Shown here piece by piece: positions 24,766 through 36,082 of a stretch of DNA of 64,000 nt. Numbering within the stretch: the stretch's first letter is position 1; every line of letters starts with the position of its first letter. The position numbers and the translations under genes were made by a program. Source of the DNA: Ligustrum vulgare (Eukaryota; Streptophyta; Magnoliopsida; Lamiales; Oleaceae); NCBI GenBank assembly GCA_963555705.1, contig OY743176.1, positions 61,020,040 through 61,084,039 of the forward strand, written 5' to 3'. The notes below the pieces were generated by a model. That model was given only the letters and a program-made list of their open reading frames with translations. It made no database searches and was not told where the DNA came from.

Positions 24766-24918
24766 CACTATTGGGTAGATGATGATGGAGTTAGAAGAGT
24801 TAGTAGTTTGATCGTGAATGAAAAAATATTATAGCTAAAAATGCGGGAGATAAAAAAGATGCAGGGTCGTTTTTCTGCTTGGCTAGTCAAGCATGGGCTA
24901 ATTCATAGATCTTTAAGC
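24766..24918. other. Flank between R3 antisense frame and hAT-like element
   Basis: Presumed leader or promoter side of the antisense frame; no motif that I can defend. Confidence 0.3.
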
Positions 24919-26646
24919 TAGGGGTGAACGGGTTAAGTTTGGGCGACTTTTGACAAAACTCGAAAACAAACCATTTAAAGTGGGTTGTAATTTTTTCAAA
25001 TCAAATCAAACCAAGCCATTTCTATTGTAAACCAAACCAAATCTTTTTTTTGTGGTTTAGTGCGGTTTACTAGCGAAACAAAATGACACGTTCTAAATAA
25101 GTTTGGGCATATATATTTTGTCTAGAATCTTGAATTAAAGCATTGACACAAGCCAAAACAATAAATTATATCACTAATATAACAAAAAATTACATGCTTA
25201 AGTATTAATTTTCATTTCTAAATCTAATTACGTAATGAAAAGAAATTCAGTGAGCAATTCAGCCAAAAAAAAAAAAATGTTCAGCAAGCAAGCCTGTCCA
25301 ATTCAGAAAAAAAAAAATCATCAATATGTATAGGAAAGCAAACCTATCCAAAATAATTCATGCAAAGTGTAAACACGAATAGAAATCAGATGCAATTATC
25401 TCCAATTTAATTAGTTGACAGAGAATTGTTTATTATTTAAAAGGAGGACATGTTGATTTTGCAATTTTCTCTAATTTTTTCCTGATTATTTTCATTTATT
25501 TTCCACTCAAATTGGAGAAGACATGCCTACCCATATACTCTTTTCTCTTAATAGGGCTTTTAGATCTAAAATCTGAGTTGGAAAAAAACATCACATATTG
25601 TAACAAAGAACTATATAGAACTGGAAGTGGCTAGCTGCAATGACCCAAACTAAAAGCTAGAGACATGTCAATTATTTTTTGAGATGGAAATTCATCTATA
25701 AGGTAGCTTTTGAGGAGTTTAGAAAATCCCTATCTCTATTATCCAATGTCTAAATATTTATTCCATTTTATAAGATGCTAATTATTATTGTACAAAAAAA
25801 AAAATTCTATAAGATTTTTTGAGTGGGCTGCCATAGAAGTGAAATATCTGTAGCATTAGTATTTGTGACTGCTACTAATTCTTGCAGCCTTGCTCAAATC
25901 TGATGAGATTAAACCCAAATATCATTAGTTTTTTAGATCCTACATAAAATACCAACATGGTTGGACACTAACTCTGCTTATTGTTTAGGGTATGTTCGGA
26001 ATCTTTTTTTTTTTTTTGCAAAATAAATGGAATGTTTGTTGTCAAATCAAAGAATTTAAATTATTTGTTGATTTATTTGTATTTTCGAGGTAAGATATGA
26101 GATTAAAAATTAGAGAGAGAAAATGTGAATAGTTAAAAAGTGGTATGGGAAATTGTGTAAATTAAATCAAAATAATCATTACAAATTAAATGGTTTCCGA
26201 ACACACCCTTATTACAATCAACTATCTTTTATTATATTGTTCGTTGTTATTTATGGTTATAATTAGACTGACGTCAAGGATTCAAATATATAACTTCTCA
26301 TGGCATTGTAATTTTTCTCCCAACCAATTTACCTAAAATGTTCTTTTCTTTACTTCTAAACCATCCACTGCTTTAAATAATAATAAAAAAATATACAATT
26401 TAAATCACATTCACTTTTTATAACATACAAATAAACTTTACAATTTTTTTGATTTTTGATTATTTTTTTGCAGTTGGCAGTTTTAAACAGCTTTGAAAAA
26501 TCAAAACCTAAATCAAACCATTTTGAAGCGGTTTGGTTTGGGTCAAAATCAAAACGTTGGCAGGTCCACGTGGACCCAAACCAATGGTTTCAAAATTGCG
26601 ATTTCGATTCGGTTTGACAGTTTGGGGATTTTGTTGTTCACCCCTA
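24919..26646. mobile_element. Non-autonomous hAT-like element, 1.7 kb
   Basis: The ends are inverted: TAGGGGTGAAC at 24919 and GTTCACCCCTA ending at 26646. They are flanked by imperfect 8-bp duplications CTTTAAGC (24911-24918) and CTTTGAGA (26647-26654), six of eight bases alike. Next to each end lie AAACCA/TGGTTTG-type subterminal motifs common in plant hAT elements. No transposase is encoded, so it would have depended on one supplied elsewhere. The imperfect duplications suggest an old insertion. Confidence 0.75.
25987..26209. mobile_element. Small MITE nested in the hAT-like element
   Basis: About 220 bp with inverted ends AGGGTATGTTCGGAA and TTCCGAACACACCCTT, non-coding and AT-rich. Ends of this type (GGGTGTGTTCGGAA) are typical of plant MITEs. 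Flanking duplications are not clear. Confidence 0.6.
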
Positions 26647-26654
26647 CTTTGAGA

Positions 26655-26870
26655 TTTGATTATCAAGAAATAGAGACTTTACAAATAAATTTCAAGAATT
26701 GGCATTCCATTGTTGTTATTTTATATGTATATGGTTACAATTATCTACACTTGTAAAACCCCATTTTTTTTCTTTTTTTCTTCAGGATTGTAGCTCGATA
26801 CCACACTTTTAACACACCAAATATTTCAAGACTTTTTTTTAAAAATAATAATGATCTGATACCACTCTTG
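26655..26870 (-). other. R6 leader and primer-binding site
   Basis: On the minus strand, TGGTATCAGATC (about 26854-26865) next to the LTR is an initiator-tRNA-Met primer site with minor change, and a second TGGTATCGAGCT-like word lies at about 26790-26801. Internal R6 sequence ends near the hAT-like element; no gag is seen. Confidence 0.5.
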
Positions 26871-27224
26871 TGATGACCAAATATCAAGTGAATATTTTTA
26901 GCCAGTGATATAAACGACGACACATAATTGGGTTTTCAAAATAATTTTAAATAAGAATAAAATCCATTTCTATAAAGATCTCTAATTCAATAAAAGTGTA
27001 GTAGTTCAAACAAAATAATTCTTATTCAGTGGTAAGTCTAAAACTCATTGGTCATCATCTAGTGTAGGATTCTCTGTCAATCTATCTAACACCGATCCTT
27101 TTTACATCAATAGCCACCTGAGAAGTTAGAGTTCATGGGATGAGCATAAGCATGCCCAGTGAACAGAATATGTTTCAAATGTGTTAATACATATTGTAAT
27201 ATAAAAGTCAACCTCATGTACTTA

Positions 27225-27800
27225 AGACCATTTCAATGTAAGTATGTATCTTTTGAAATGTCTAGTCAAAGTAATGCAGCTCCATATATGGTCATAATAA
27301 TTCGTATGTCCAAAATAATTGAGAGATCAAGATTGTGATGTATTGTAGGCACTATATCACCAGTGGCTCAAACAACATATCTATATCGTAATAGTCAATT
27401 ATAATTCAGATATCCAGTAGATATCGTATCACCGATGACCTGTACATTATAGATACTTTCCAATATTGATAACTGCATACTATACAGTAATGCATGACAT
27501 AATAACCACATACTATCCAAGCCAACTTTACATACTCAAGACCAGTTCAAATTTAATATATCAGCCAAAGTAATATAGATAGATATGGGTAAATATCCAT
27601 ATATCCAAAATAACTGACAGATCAAGATCGTAATGTGTTGTAGGAACCGAATCACCTGCTGCTCAAAAAACATATCCGTATGGTAATAGCCAATTATAAT
27701 TGAGATATCCAGCAGGTATTGTATCATAGATGACCCGTACGTTATAGATATTTTCCAATATTAATAATCGCTTTCTATACTGTAATGCATGACATGATGA
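27225..27800. repeat. About 295-bp tandem duplication in R6 LTR
   Basis: Landmarks repeat at constant offset: AGATCAAGAT at 27324 and 27618, AATGCATGACAT at 27489 and 27784, and TTATAATT..GATATCCAG in both units. The copies are clearly diverged. Confidence 0.85.
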
Positions 27801-28689
27801 TTCCCCTACGGTGCTCATCTGGTACCCCAGACTTTCAACATATAGCATCTCATAGCTGGTCATAACCAATAACTTCGATTTATAGAAATCCCACTCGAAA
27901 TCTCACGGATTTATCCATCAATATACTGCCATAACTTAAGATCATTAGGGAGCTCCAGTTATATGATAACATATCAAGATCACGAGTGGGGTACATTGGA
28001 GCGACTGTAGTCTAATATGCAGGAGATGCTCATAGTAAATACTTTCAACAGGATGATCCATATTTCCAAAAAATCTCATGACATCACATTTATATAACTC
28101 AATTAAACTGTGCGTTTATCACGTCGCGACAAGTATCAACGTGTTCTAGTCAAATATATATTAAGTATGCATCGTAGATAACTCAAATATAATATTCAAC
28201 TTATCTCATTAATCAACTAGTCCATATAAAACTCAAGTCACAAATCAACTATTTCAACAAGATGAGTAATTGATGTATATGTATGTTCTTTTCAAAAAAC
28301 ATGTTTTTAGGGCCCAGTTATAGATTATCTCTTCTACCCCAAAAGCGGTTATCATTTCCATAAATATGATATCAATAAAATTCCCATAAAATTTCATATT
28401 TGCATAGGACTATTTCATCTTCTAGGGCTTCTACATCCCTGTCATCTTTCACCTTATTCGACTCCAACAAGACCACTAGATCTCCACAAGTTGTTCTTCG
28501 ATACCTTCGAGTCGCAAGGCCCTTATGATCAACATCGATATCCCAACAATACATTGATTACTGAGGGGGCTAGAGTTCAAATCTATAATCTTCATGCAAA
28601 AACCTTTCTTTTATGCATAAACTTTCCTTTATGATTCATCATCCATTGAATACCATTGCATTCCAAACATGTTAACACAGTATGCTATA

Positions 28690-29110
28690 AGGGTGTCTCA
28701 AATACTCATTTATAATGAATCACACAATTCATATAAACATATCTAACTCATATAATGGATCATATAATTCATATAAATATATTCAACTCCACCAATATAA
28801 AAATCACCACTCTCTTATAATAAAATCCTATAATTCACATAAATATATCCAAAATAAATAAACACATCACACTCGCTTATAGTAGTAATATAATTCACAT
28901 AAATATATCTACTCATATATAAATCAAATACTTCAAATAAACATATTTGATTCACATCATTAATCACATACTTCAAATAAACATATTCGACTCACATCAT
29001 TAGTCAAATACTTCAAATAAATATATCTTACTCACGTCATTAATGAAATCATATATTCATGTAAACATATCTCACTCACTTATAATCAATCATAGAATTC
29101 ATGTAAATAT
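28690..29110. repeat. 40-45-bp minisatellite in R6 LTR
   Basis: About ten degenerate units of the type CTTCAAATAAACATAT followed by ACTCACATCATT. Three central units (28926-29045) are about 40 bp each and close to one another. Confidence 0.8.
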
Positions 29111-29383
29111 ATCCAAATTAAATGAACACACTCCACTCACATTTTAATGAATGAATCGATCCATGAACAACTCCTAGAATACCTTTCTTTTGGAATGGAA
29201 GTCTTTCAACTAACTTTGAGAGGAGTATACAGAGAAACAAGTATATAACTCTTGGTACATAAATCTCTACAATTTTTGTAATATATCATCAAATATGGAG
29301 TTTAACAGACTTTATGGATTACAAATCAGATTTGTAAAACAAAAGTTATGGCTGAATGAAGCCAGGCTGATGGGCTATCCTTT

Positions 29384-29487
29384 GATGTTGACACCAATAC
29401 AGTTGATGTCCACACCTAAGTATCAGAGAATCAATTTTCTTTGTTTTGAACCCAGGTGTCAACAAAATACTAGTAAGTGTCGACACC
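29384..29487. repeat. R6 palindrome quartet (GGTGTCGACACC)
   Basis: Four variants of one 12-bp palindrome: 29384-29395, 29405-29416, 29455-29466 and 29476-29487. The centres are 21, 50 and 21 bp apart. Confidence 0.75.
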
Positions 29488-29850
29488 TACGTAATTGTAA
29501 TGAAAAATCATAGCTTTTAACTTCTATTCTTGATCTAAAATCATTTGATTTGATGAATAACTTTGATAAAACATGTTTCCAATAGAAATGATTAATTGAA
29601 TGGATTTAAAACATGGGTTTTGATATGAAATCCTTACCTAGGGTTTCTTGAAGATGAAGCAATATTTTGACAGCGTTTCCCTACTTGATTTTTAGTTGTG
29701 AGGATTTGATTCAAGTGCTTTGAGTATTTATACGGAGAAATGGATGCACATGGATGCATTGAGTCTTATTCATAGGGAAAAATTTAACTTACTTCATGGT
29801 TAAAGTTTCTGATACGAATCATAGTAGACTTGACGAAAAAATCTAAAATT

Positions 29851-30853
29851 CAAGCCAAACAAAATTTTGAGCATGTTTGAGGAGCTTCAAAGATCAAGCG
29901 TGGTGTGAATGAAAAAGGTTCAAAGCAAGTACAAGACATTTGGGCCAAGGACCAAGTTGGAAATCAAGGAAATCACGAAGGGTTGAAATTGCAACCACGC
30001 GATCGCGCATAAACATAATGGAGCGATTGCGCCACGATGAAAATAACCGACAGATTATTTTGAAGATAACCACACGATCGCACGAATTTCAACCACGTGA
30101 CCACACGGTTCAACGGATTAGGGTTTCAACGTTTTTATTGTTGTTTTCCATTTTTGATTATTTATTTATGGTTTTGTGCATTTATTGTGGCTACCTTAGT
30201 TGTTAGGTCATCTTTTACTTATTTATATGTTATTTCTTCATTGTAATAGCTAGACTTGAAATTTAATAAACATTTTGAGTGTTTTTTTATCTTATGCAAA
30301 TTTTTGGCTAATTTTTGTATGACCGTGTGACGTTTTCTTATATAGAGAGAGTAAGAGATCGTTAGATTTATTTAATTGCCACAAGATCCGATAGGGGATA
30401 GAGATGTACCACTTATATCTTGTGTTATCCTTAAAAACTGTTCACAAAACCAAAATACTTTTTTAGTATTCAATTAATCATAAAGATATAGTAAAATTAC
30501 ATTTTAGAAAAAAATTTAATGCATCATCGAGAGTGGACTTAAATAAAATTAGGAATACGGATTTTCAAAACCTCCTGAATTGAAATTAAACAATTAGTCA
30601 AAATATAGAGGGTAGAGTTAAAGTGGATTCTCATTTTCAACACGCTTGGTTTCGTTTATTTTAAATAAGTTCTTTATTGTTTTCTTGGTTAAATTTTTAG
30701 TTCATATTCATTCAAACAAATCACCATTGAATTTCTTCTTTCCGGTTAAGGAATTTGACCTAAAATACAATTTGCTCAATCCCTGTGGGTATGATATCCG
30801 GACTCTAAAGTCCACTTTATTACTTGTGCGGTCTGTAAACTTGTGGTTTCACA
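29851..30853 (+). repeat. R7: LTR or LTR fragment, plus strand
   Basis: It resembles the R9 LTR in order of parts: palindrome cluster, central region, then TCCGGACTCTAAAGTCCACT and an end in TTTCACA (30853), where R9 has TCCGGACTCTAAGGTCCACT and an end in GTGAACA. The left edge is estimated. Directly after 30853 comes minus-strand R8 internal sequence, so R7 most likely inserted in R8. No internal region of R7 is present, so it is a solo or truncated LTR. Confidence 0.55.
29995..30108. repeat. R7 palindrome quartet (CCACGCGATCGCGTGG)
   Basis: Four variants centred at about 30002.5, 30026.5, 30077.5 and 30100.5, spaced 24, 51 and 23 bp. The last one (CCACGTGACCACACGG) is the most degenerate. 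Confidence 0.75.
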
Positions 30854-31562
30854 ACATGTGTGAATAGCCCAAGTCAAGCTCATACTGATACAAAAGTATA
30901 CGCAACATTGTGTAGCTTATTATGAAGAAGTAAGCCTGAATCCCATGTGGTCAACCTATGAAATCTAATGATTTTTCTTTCATTTCTCATGGATGATCAC
31001 ACTTACTGCTCACATCCCTGATCTTTATCTATAATGATTTCAGAACATTTTTCATTGCATTTTTCCGCACAAGATAATCAGAATTAAAAATATGCATGCA
31101 CAACAAATCAATGGTAGTAAATCCCCAATTCTACACCCTTAGTCTCTACATTTCAGTCAACAATGCTTATACCATGCATTTTAATTTTATGGACGACTTC
31201 TTTTTATTGTTCTTGTCTTTTATCATCTTTGTGCAGTACTTTTCTTATTTTCTTTCCATGTGACCCTTTTAGCGAGTTTTGGGTCGAAGACTCCCAAGCC
31301 AAACGACTTTAGGGCACCAAGTTCAAAGAACCCCTCAAACTTAATGACCCAAGTCACAAAGGTGACAAAAAGAAAAGTTTAAAGATGTTTGATTGTCTTA
31401 TATGTAAGTCCACTCTCCCTTAAACTTTCAAATTGACCCATGTAACGAGCTTTGGGCTAATAACTCTCACTTCAATTGAATTTAGGGTACTATGTTTTAA
31501 CACCCTTACAAGCTTACTTGCTCTAGTAAAAAAAGGCTATGAAGAGTAGAATAAGACTTTTA
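30854..31562 (-). mobile_element. R8, distal piece (3' internal region), separated by R9
   Basis: This is a diverged reverse complement of R9 3' internal sequence at about 41120-41825. Matching words include CCCATGTGGTCAA, GACTCCCAAGCC and the GCCTTTTT..ACTAGAG region. The other R8 piece (from 43519) stops at the equivalent of about 41110. The two pieces therefore flank R9 and belong together. Roughly 30 bp of R8 and the first part of the R9 5' LTR are missing at the left junction. Confidence 0.7.
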
Positions 31563-31867
31563 GTACTTTTCAGAAAATGTCACAATCAAAGAAGAATGAA
31601 GCAATTAATGGAAAAAACGGCAATATTGGATGTTAATTGGAGCTTAATTGAGCAAGTGAGAGATATGTGACGTCAACCGGGAAGGTTCATGGTGCTCAAG
31701 TGAACAAATCAGAGGTTGGAGGTCCCAATTGAAGGAATTGAGAGCTTAATTGAGAAATTCAAGAAGAATATAAAGTTGGGGACTAAGTCGCAACAATTGA
31801 AAGTGGAGGACTAAGGCTGCAATTAAAGGTCGGGGACTAACTTATATAGCCGAAAAAAGATGGAAGT

Positions 31868-31974
31868 TACGATCGCTAGATACATACAACGCGATCGTGA
31901 GAAGACGCAAAATTGTAACCCGAGAGTTTTAACGAAGTCCACGCGATCGCTAGGGTTGAAACCACGCGATTGCA
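31868..31974. repeat. R9 5' LTR palindrome quartet (CGCGATCGCG type)
   Basis: GCGATCGC-like cores centred at about 31872.5, 31894.5, 31946.5 and 31969.5, so spacing is 22, 52 and 23 bp. The cluster ends about 90 bp before the TATA box. Confidence 0.8.
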
Positions 31975-32060
31975 TGCTTATCTGGCTGGGCCGACTGTGG
32001 GCTTTTTCTCGCGATTTTCAATAGAAGTCTCTCTTTATTGACCAAAGGTTTATCCAAAAC

Positions 32061-32070
32061 CTATATATAC
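32061..32070 (+). promoter_or_regulatory. R9 LTR TATA box
   Basis: CTATATATAC lies downstream of the palindrome quartet; the 3' LTR has the weaker CTAAATATAC (about 42597-42606). It is the likely core promoter of the element. Confidence 0.6.
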
Positions 32071-32952
32071 AAAACATGAGGCAAGAAATCTAAACTTTTG
32101 CCTCTCCAAAGAACGAGCTACAATCAAGCTTTTCACGTCAAATTATTGGGAGATCGGAGCTTTGCAAAGGGGCGAGACTTGGAGATACTTGAAGAATTGA
32201 TAATTGGTGCAATCTTTCCATTCTTCTTTATTATTTTCAATGAACGTCATTATATTTTGTTTTTGCTATTTAAATATGATGTGTAGCTAAATTCTACGTT
32301 GGGATGAAGGATGTAGCCTAATTAATTATTTTAATTCCATATTTCTTGTTTTAACGACTGAATGCATGTGTTGATTTATTATTATGTTTAATTCGTGAAG
32401 GAACTGGCCACTTATTCATATTTTATGTGTTATTTCCATAATCTGAGATGTGAGTTAATGACATAGATCTAGGTAATAAATTCGGTAATTGAACGAGAGA
32501 TAAAGATATACTTTTGTTATTATTGCGGTCGTGTGTGAATTCTTGTGTGTAATGCATCTAGATAAAGAATATTCGGACCATCTGTAGAGATACAAGGTTG
32601 ACTTATTTAGGTAGGATTGATTTGAACTCGAGAGAGGAATCTCAATTTTGAATTAGTGAATTCGATCGATCACATATTTAGAAAATAAAATCTGGAATTG
32701 AAATTAATTTAATTGGCTAGGTGAACTCGTGAATCCCAACCACTTTACAATCATCTTTTAAAACAAAACAATTTCACAATTTAATTCTTTAATTCATCTT
32801 CTTAGTTTTAATTTAAAATAACAAATTTTCTTTGTTTGTTCAAATAAAGTATAGATCTAACATATTTCGATAATTAATAGCAGTCCTCGTGGGACGATAA
32901 TCCGGACTCTAAGGTTCACTATATTACTTCTCACGACCCGTACAATTGTGGA

Positions 32953-32975
32953 GATATCTCGCATCGCGAGATATC
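32953..32975. repeat. R9 U5 hairpin
   Basis: GATATCTCGC, a 3-base loop and GCGAGATATC form a perfect 10-bp stem, 8 bp before the LTR end. The 3' LTR keeps it at 43488-43510 with one loop change (ATC to ATT). Confidence 0.9.
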
Positions 32976-32989
32976 AGTGAACAAGTTTT

Positions 32990-33008
32990 TGACGCCGTTG
33001 CCGAGGAC
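32990..33008 (+). other. R9 primer-binding site (tRNA-Asp type)
   Basis: TGACGCCGTTGCCGAGGAC just after the LTR resembles the complement of the 3' end of plant tRNA-Asp. Confidence 0.75.
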
Positions 33009-33130
33009 TGTTAATTAATATCGATACCCATTAGTTCTTATTTTACTTTGAACTTTACTTTGCTTATTTTTTATTTTTATTTTTATATTAATTTTTAGTT
33101 TTTGTTTTTAATTATTGTTTGATTTAATTT

Positions 33131-33477
33131 ATGTTAAGAAGAACTAAATCGTGTGATTTGCTTCCTCTTGATACAGAGATTGAACGCACCTTTCAACAGA
33201 GGCGAAGACTACAGTTGGAAGCAAAGCAAAAAACAGAAATCAGAATAATCAGAACTATCTGCTAGCAGCTGTTATTGGACAGCAACATGATCATGGAAGG
33301 CGCGTTTTGAGAGACTACATGGTTCCTCCTGTGGGGAATATTTGGACCTGTGTAGTGCCGCCAGCAATACCAGCCAGAAATTTCGAGATTAAGACTTCCT
33401 TAATTTCTTTGATCCAAAATTCTGTTGTATTGCATGGGCTGCCATCCGAAGACCCGCATGCGCATCTCCGGACTTTT
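33131..33477 (+). pseudogene. R9 gag, N-terminal part, broken by R10
   Basis: An ATG at 33131 opens MLRRTKSCDLLPLDTEIER. A frameshift before the stop near 33262 is needed to reach the matching frame with GRRVLRDYMVPP and LHGLPSEDPHAHLRTF. The frame then runs into R10 at 33478 and continues after 37019. Confidence 0.7.
33473..33477. repeat. R10 target-site duplication, left copy (CTTTT)
   Basis: CTTTT lies at 33473-33477 and again at 37015-37019; gag reads through when R10 and one copy are skipped. Confidence 0.95.
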
Positions 33478-34405
33478 TGATGAGATCCCGGTCGGGGAAT
33501 CTCGTGGAAAACGCGGAAAAACGAAATTTAAAACCTAGGAAAGATCTAGATCAGATTTGACGCGAAAAATAAACAAGAATTAAAATACTGGAAAGATAAA
33601 ATTGACGATAGGACCTTGACCCAAGATTCACGACGCAAGAAATTGACGATGCGGAATCGAGATCCAAGGTTTTCGAAACACCACAAGGACTTGTCAATTT
33701 CCTCGATAAGATTCTAATTGGAAACTCCACAAATATTATCGCGAATATTTGATAAGTTCAACGCCACAAATATTTTACAATATTTGATAAGTTGGATTTG
33801 TTCTCGAAGAACACCAAAGGGACTCCTCAACCTTTAACAAGAGAATCCTCTCTTAATTTAATTCATAAACTCAAACTTATCTGTTTTTTACAATGAATGG
33901 AAATGAATATATATAAGCAAAATAACCTAGTTGCTAATTTACTCAAAATATAATTCTAATTAAACTAGAATACTAAACTAGGCAAACAATTAATTAAAAA
34001 CGGAAAATAATTAAAAATCCCCTAAAATCCGGAAAACCTCAATTACGGCCGTGATAAACACTTTTACAGCCGTAAATGGCTTTCTGCTTAAGACTTACGG
34101 CCGTGACCATCTTTCTTACGGTCGTAAATATGGAATTCTTCAATTCTTCATCTGATCCCGAGGCGGAGTTACGGTCGTGATAATAACTTTTATGGTCGTG
34201 ATTATAAGAGTTACGGCCGTGACAGATCTTCGTTACGACCGTAATGACCATTCTGCCCAAATAACATCGATCACTCGTCTCGGCTTGTTCCTTTCGCCTT
34301 CTCGGCTCGACTCCAATATGAAACTTGCTCCGTTTTGCACGTAGATCGCTGTCATATTGCCGATGTCTCGACTTTTCCCTTCGATGCCTGGTCCGGATCA
34401 TATCA
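33478..34405 (-). repeat. R10 3' LTR
   Basis: 928 bp, the pair of 36083-37014. The minus-strand TATA (CTTATATATATTC) lies at about 33907-33919. The palindrome array is at 34042-34244. A frame at 34039-34250 across the array is produced by the repeats and is not a gene. Confidence 0.95.
34042..34244. repeat. R10 palindrome array (TTACGGCCGTAA), eight words
   Basis: Words start at 34042, 34064, 34095, 34116, 34169, 34190, 34211 and 34233, giving steps of 22, 31, 21, 53, 21, 21 and 22 bp. Each is TTAYRGYCGTRA-like. The array lies upstream of the minus-strand TATA box. Confidence 0.9.
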
Positions 34406-34902
34406 TACTCCCTCTCTTGAAAAGGATTCGACCTCGAATCCAGTTTTGGTCGGCTTATCAGACTCCCCCTGCCTTTCCGGGCTCGATGATCATGTTTAAG
34501 CTTTGTGGGATCCTTTAGACTTTCAGGCTGCTCATTTTTGCCAACGGATATCTTCCTGGCCTTAAGTTCATGTTTTGATTTATGTCCCTGCAAAACAGAT
34601 TTAGTAGAACTGGGGAGGGATGTGTTAGCAAATGCAAATAAACTCATTTTTGTGGTAGACTCTCTTTTCTTTTGCTTTTTGCACTCAGTCTCTCCTTTTT
34701 CTGAGGTTTGAACATCAACCCTCTTTTCTTTATTTTTCACTCCCTCTCCTTTTTCCGAGGTCGTGGCCTCAACTCTCCTTTCTTTAATTTCCACTCCCTC
34801 TCCTTTTTCTGAGGTAGTGGCCTCAACTCTCTTATTTTTCCCCTCAAATTCACTTTTCACCTTCAATTGATCTTTCAGGGCTTCAGTTGGAGATAGTGGC
34901 AT
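34406..34902 (-). pseudogene. R10 gag-pol linker with ATTSEKGEGV repeats
   Basis: The frame beginning at 34902 is very rich in Lys, Glu and Thr, with three tandem copies of a RVEATTSEKGEGV-type unit (the third reads RVDVQTSEKGET). It then turns basic (KHDHRARKGRG) and enters the LTR. It corresponds to the spacer that in full gypsy elements joins protease and RT. Such repeats change length easily; no enzyme domain is present. Confidence 0.65.
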
Positions 34903-34929
34903 TAGAGTAAACTTTCTTCCCCCTTTTAC

Positions 34930-35814
34930 CTAGCTGTATCTATTCGTATACCCATCATGTAGCACAGCCCTTTCATGTTGCCACGGCCTCCCAAACAGTA
35001 TGTGCTTAATTTGCATTGGCACCACGTCACAAATTACTTCATCCGAATACCCACCAAAAGAAAATGTCACCAAGGCCTGTCTCTTCACCTTAACTTCCCC
35101 TGACTCAGTCAATCATTGTAATTTATAAGGTGTTGGATGTTTCGTTAAAGGTAAGCCTAATTTTTCCACCAACATTGTACTAACTACATTAGTACAACTT
35201 CCCCCGTCAATCACCAAGCTACAAACTTTTTCATCCACTAAGCATCTAGTGCGAAAAATATTATCCCTTTGCCCATCCACATTTTCCAAAACATTCGCCT
35301 TACGCTTAACGCTAAGAGCATGCCTATCAATAATTGACTTATCCACCAAAACACTTTTCGCCCCTTCACTATCACACCTAACCTTTTTACGTAGACAACC
35401 AAGTGCAATGTGACCCCGTTCCAAGCATTTAAAGCACTTAATATTTTTATCCTTAAGAGACTTGGAATCAGAATTATTTTTACCTTTGGTTGTCGGTTCC
35501 TCCCTCCTTTTGTGAACATGATCACTACTCTCCTGTTTTGATGTCTCTTTTCGCTTCAATGGCCTTTCATCCATCCCATCTCCGTACCTAGCATGACATT
35601 CACTCTTACTACTCCTCCTAGCCATAGAGTCCGCCCGCGATTGCTTCTTTTTCAATTCGGCAATCATCGCATCTCTTTTATCCATCCTAGCAATTACCTT
35701 CTGAAATTTTGCTTGCATCTCTGCCAATAATTCAACACCCTGCTCCAATATCCTATTCCCTCTTTCAGGGCGTTTGTTGTCACCCATTGATGAAGATCTC
35801 TCCCCGCGAGACAT
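34930..35814 (-). pseudogene. R10 zinc knuckle and retropepsin
   Basis: I place the start at 35814 (MSRGERSSSMGDNKRPERG), not at the more distal ATG at 36030, because upstream residues are hydrophobic leader-like sequence near the primer site. A coiled-coil stretch is followed by a CX2CX4HX4C zinc knuckle (CFKCLERGHIALGC, about 35425) and the protease with active site SLVIDGGSCTNVV (about 35195). A stop lies near 35111, after which EVICDVVPMQIKHILFGRPW continues to 34930. The catalytic D-G-G is present. Gag core and RT are missing, so it is a trimmed remnant of a larger polyprotein. Confidence 0.75.
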
Positions 35815-36067
35815 GGAAATTTGGAATATGGGAAAAAAATGAAATTTTTCGATTTTTTTTAATCTTCTGCCAGAGAATTGGACTACGAGTATGGAAGAAA
35901 AAACGGAACTGGATTTGGACAAAAAACGAACAAGAAAAACACTTTTGAATTTTTGGGACTGACTCTTATGGATCAAACTGAAGAAAATTATGACTGACAC
36001 GAAGAACGCGAAGAACACAAAAAAAATCAAGAAAATTCAAGAAACGCAAGAATCTGAAATAGATCCA

Positions 36068-36080
36068 AGCTCTGATACCA
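36068..36080 (-). other. R10 primer-binding site (initiator tRNA-Met)
   Basis: Minus-strand TGGTATCAGAGCT, two bases from the LTR end, is the standard plant initiator-tRNA-Met complement. Confidence 0.9.
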
Positions 36081-36082
36081 GA

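Larger units (their letters stand above)
26871..29850 (-). repeat. R6: very long LTR, minus strand, with internal repeats
   Basis: It starts TGATGACC next to a primer site. Its upper edge is not sharp and is placed near 29850, where R7 LTR-like sequence begins. It contains a tandem duplication of about 295 bp (27225-27800), a 40-45-bp minisatellite (28690-29110) and a palindrome cluster (29384-29487). On the minus strand a TATA-like AGTTATATAC lies at 29241-29250, just downstream of the cluster. No coding sequence was recognised; the short frames here show no domain. Confidence 0.5.
31563..32983 (+). repeat. R9 5' LTR, truncated at its start
   Basis: It matches 42122-43518. The first roughly 90 bp of the 3' LTR have no counterpart. 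It holds a palindrome quartet (31868-31974), a TATA box (CTATATATAC, 32061-32070) and a hairpin at its end (32953-32975). Confidence 0.9.

Noticed and set aside
28372..28554. A 60-residue minus-strand frame in R6
   Set aside because: Short, unrecognised, inside an LTR with tandem repeats.
34039..34250. Reading frame over the R10 palindrome array (YHGRNSYNHDHKSYYHDRN type)
   Set aside because: The frame is a by-product of repeating TTACGGCCGTRA words; the same array without protein sense exists in the other LTR.
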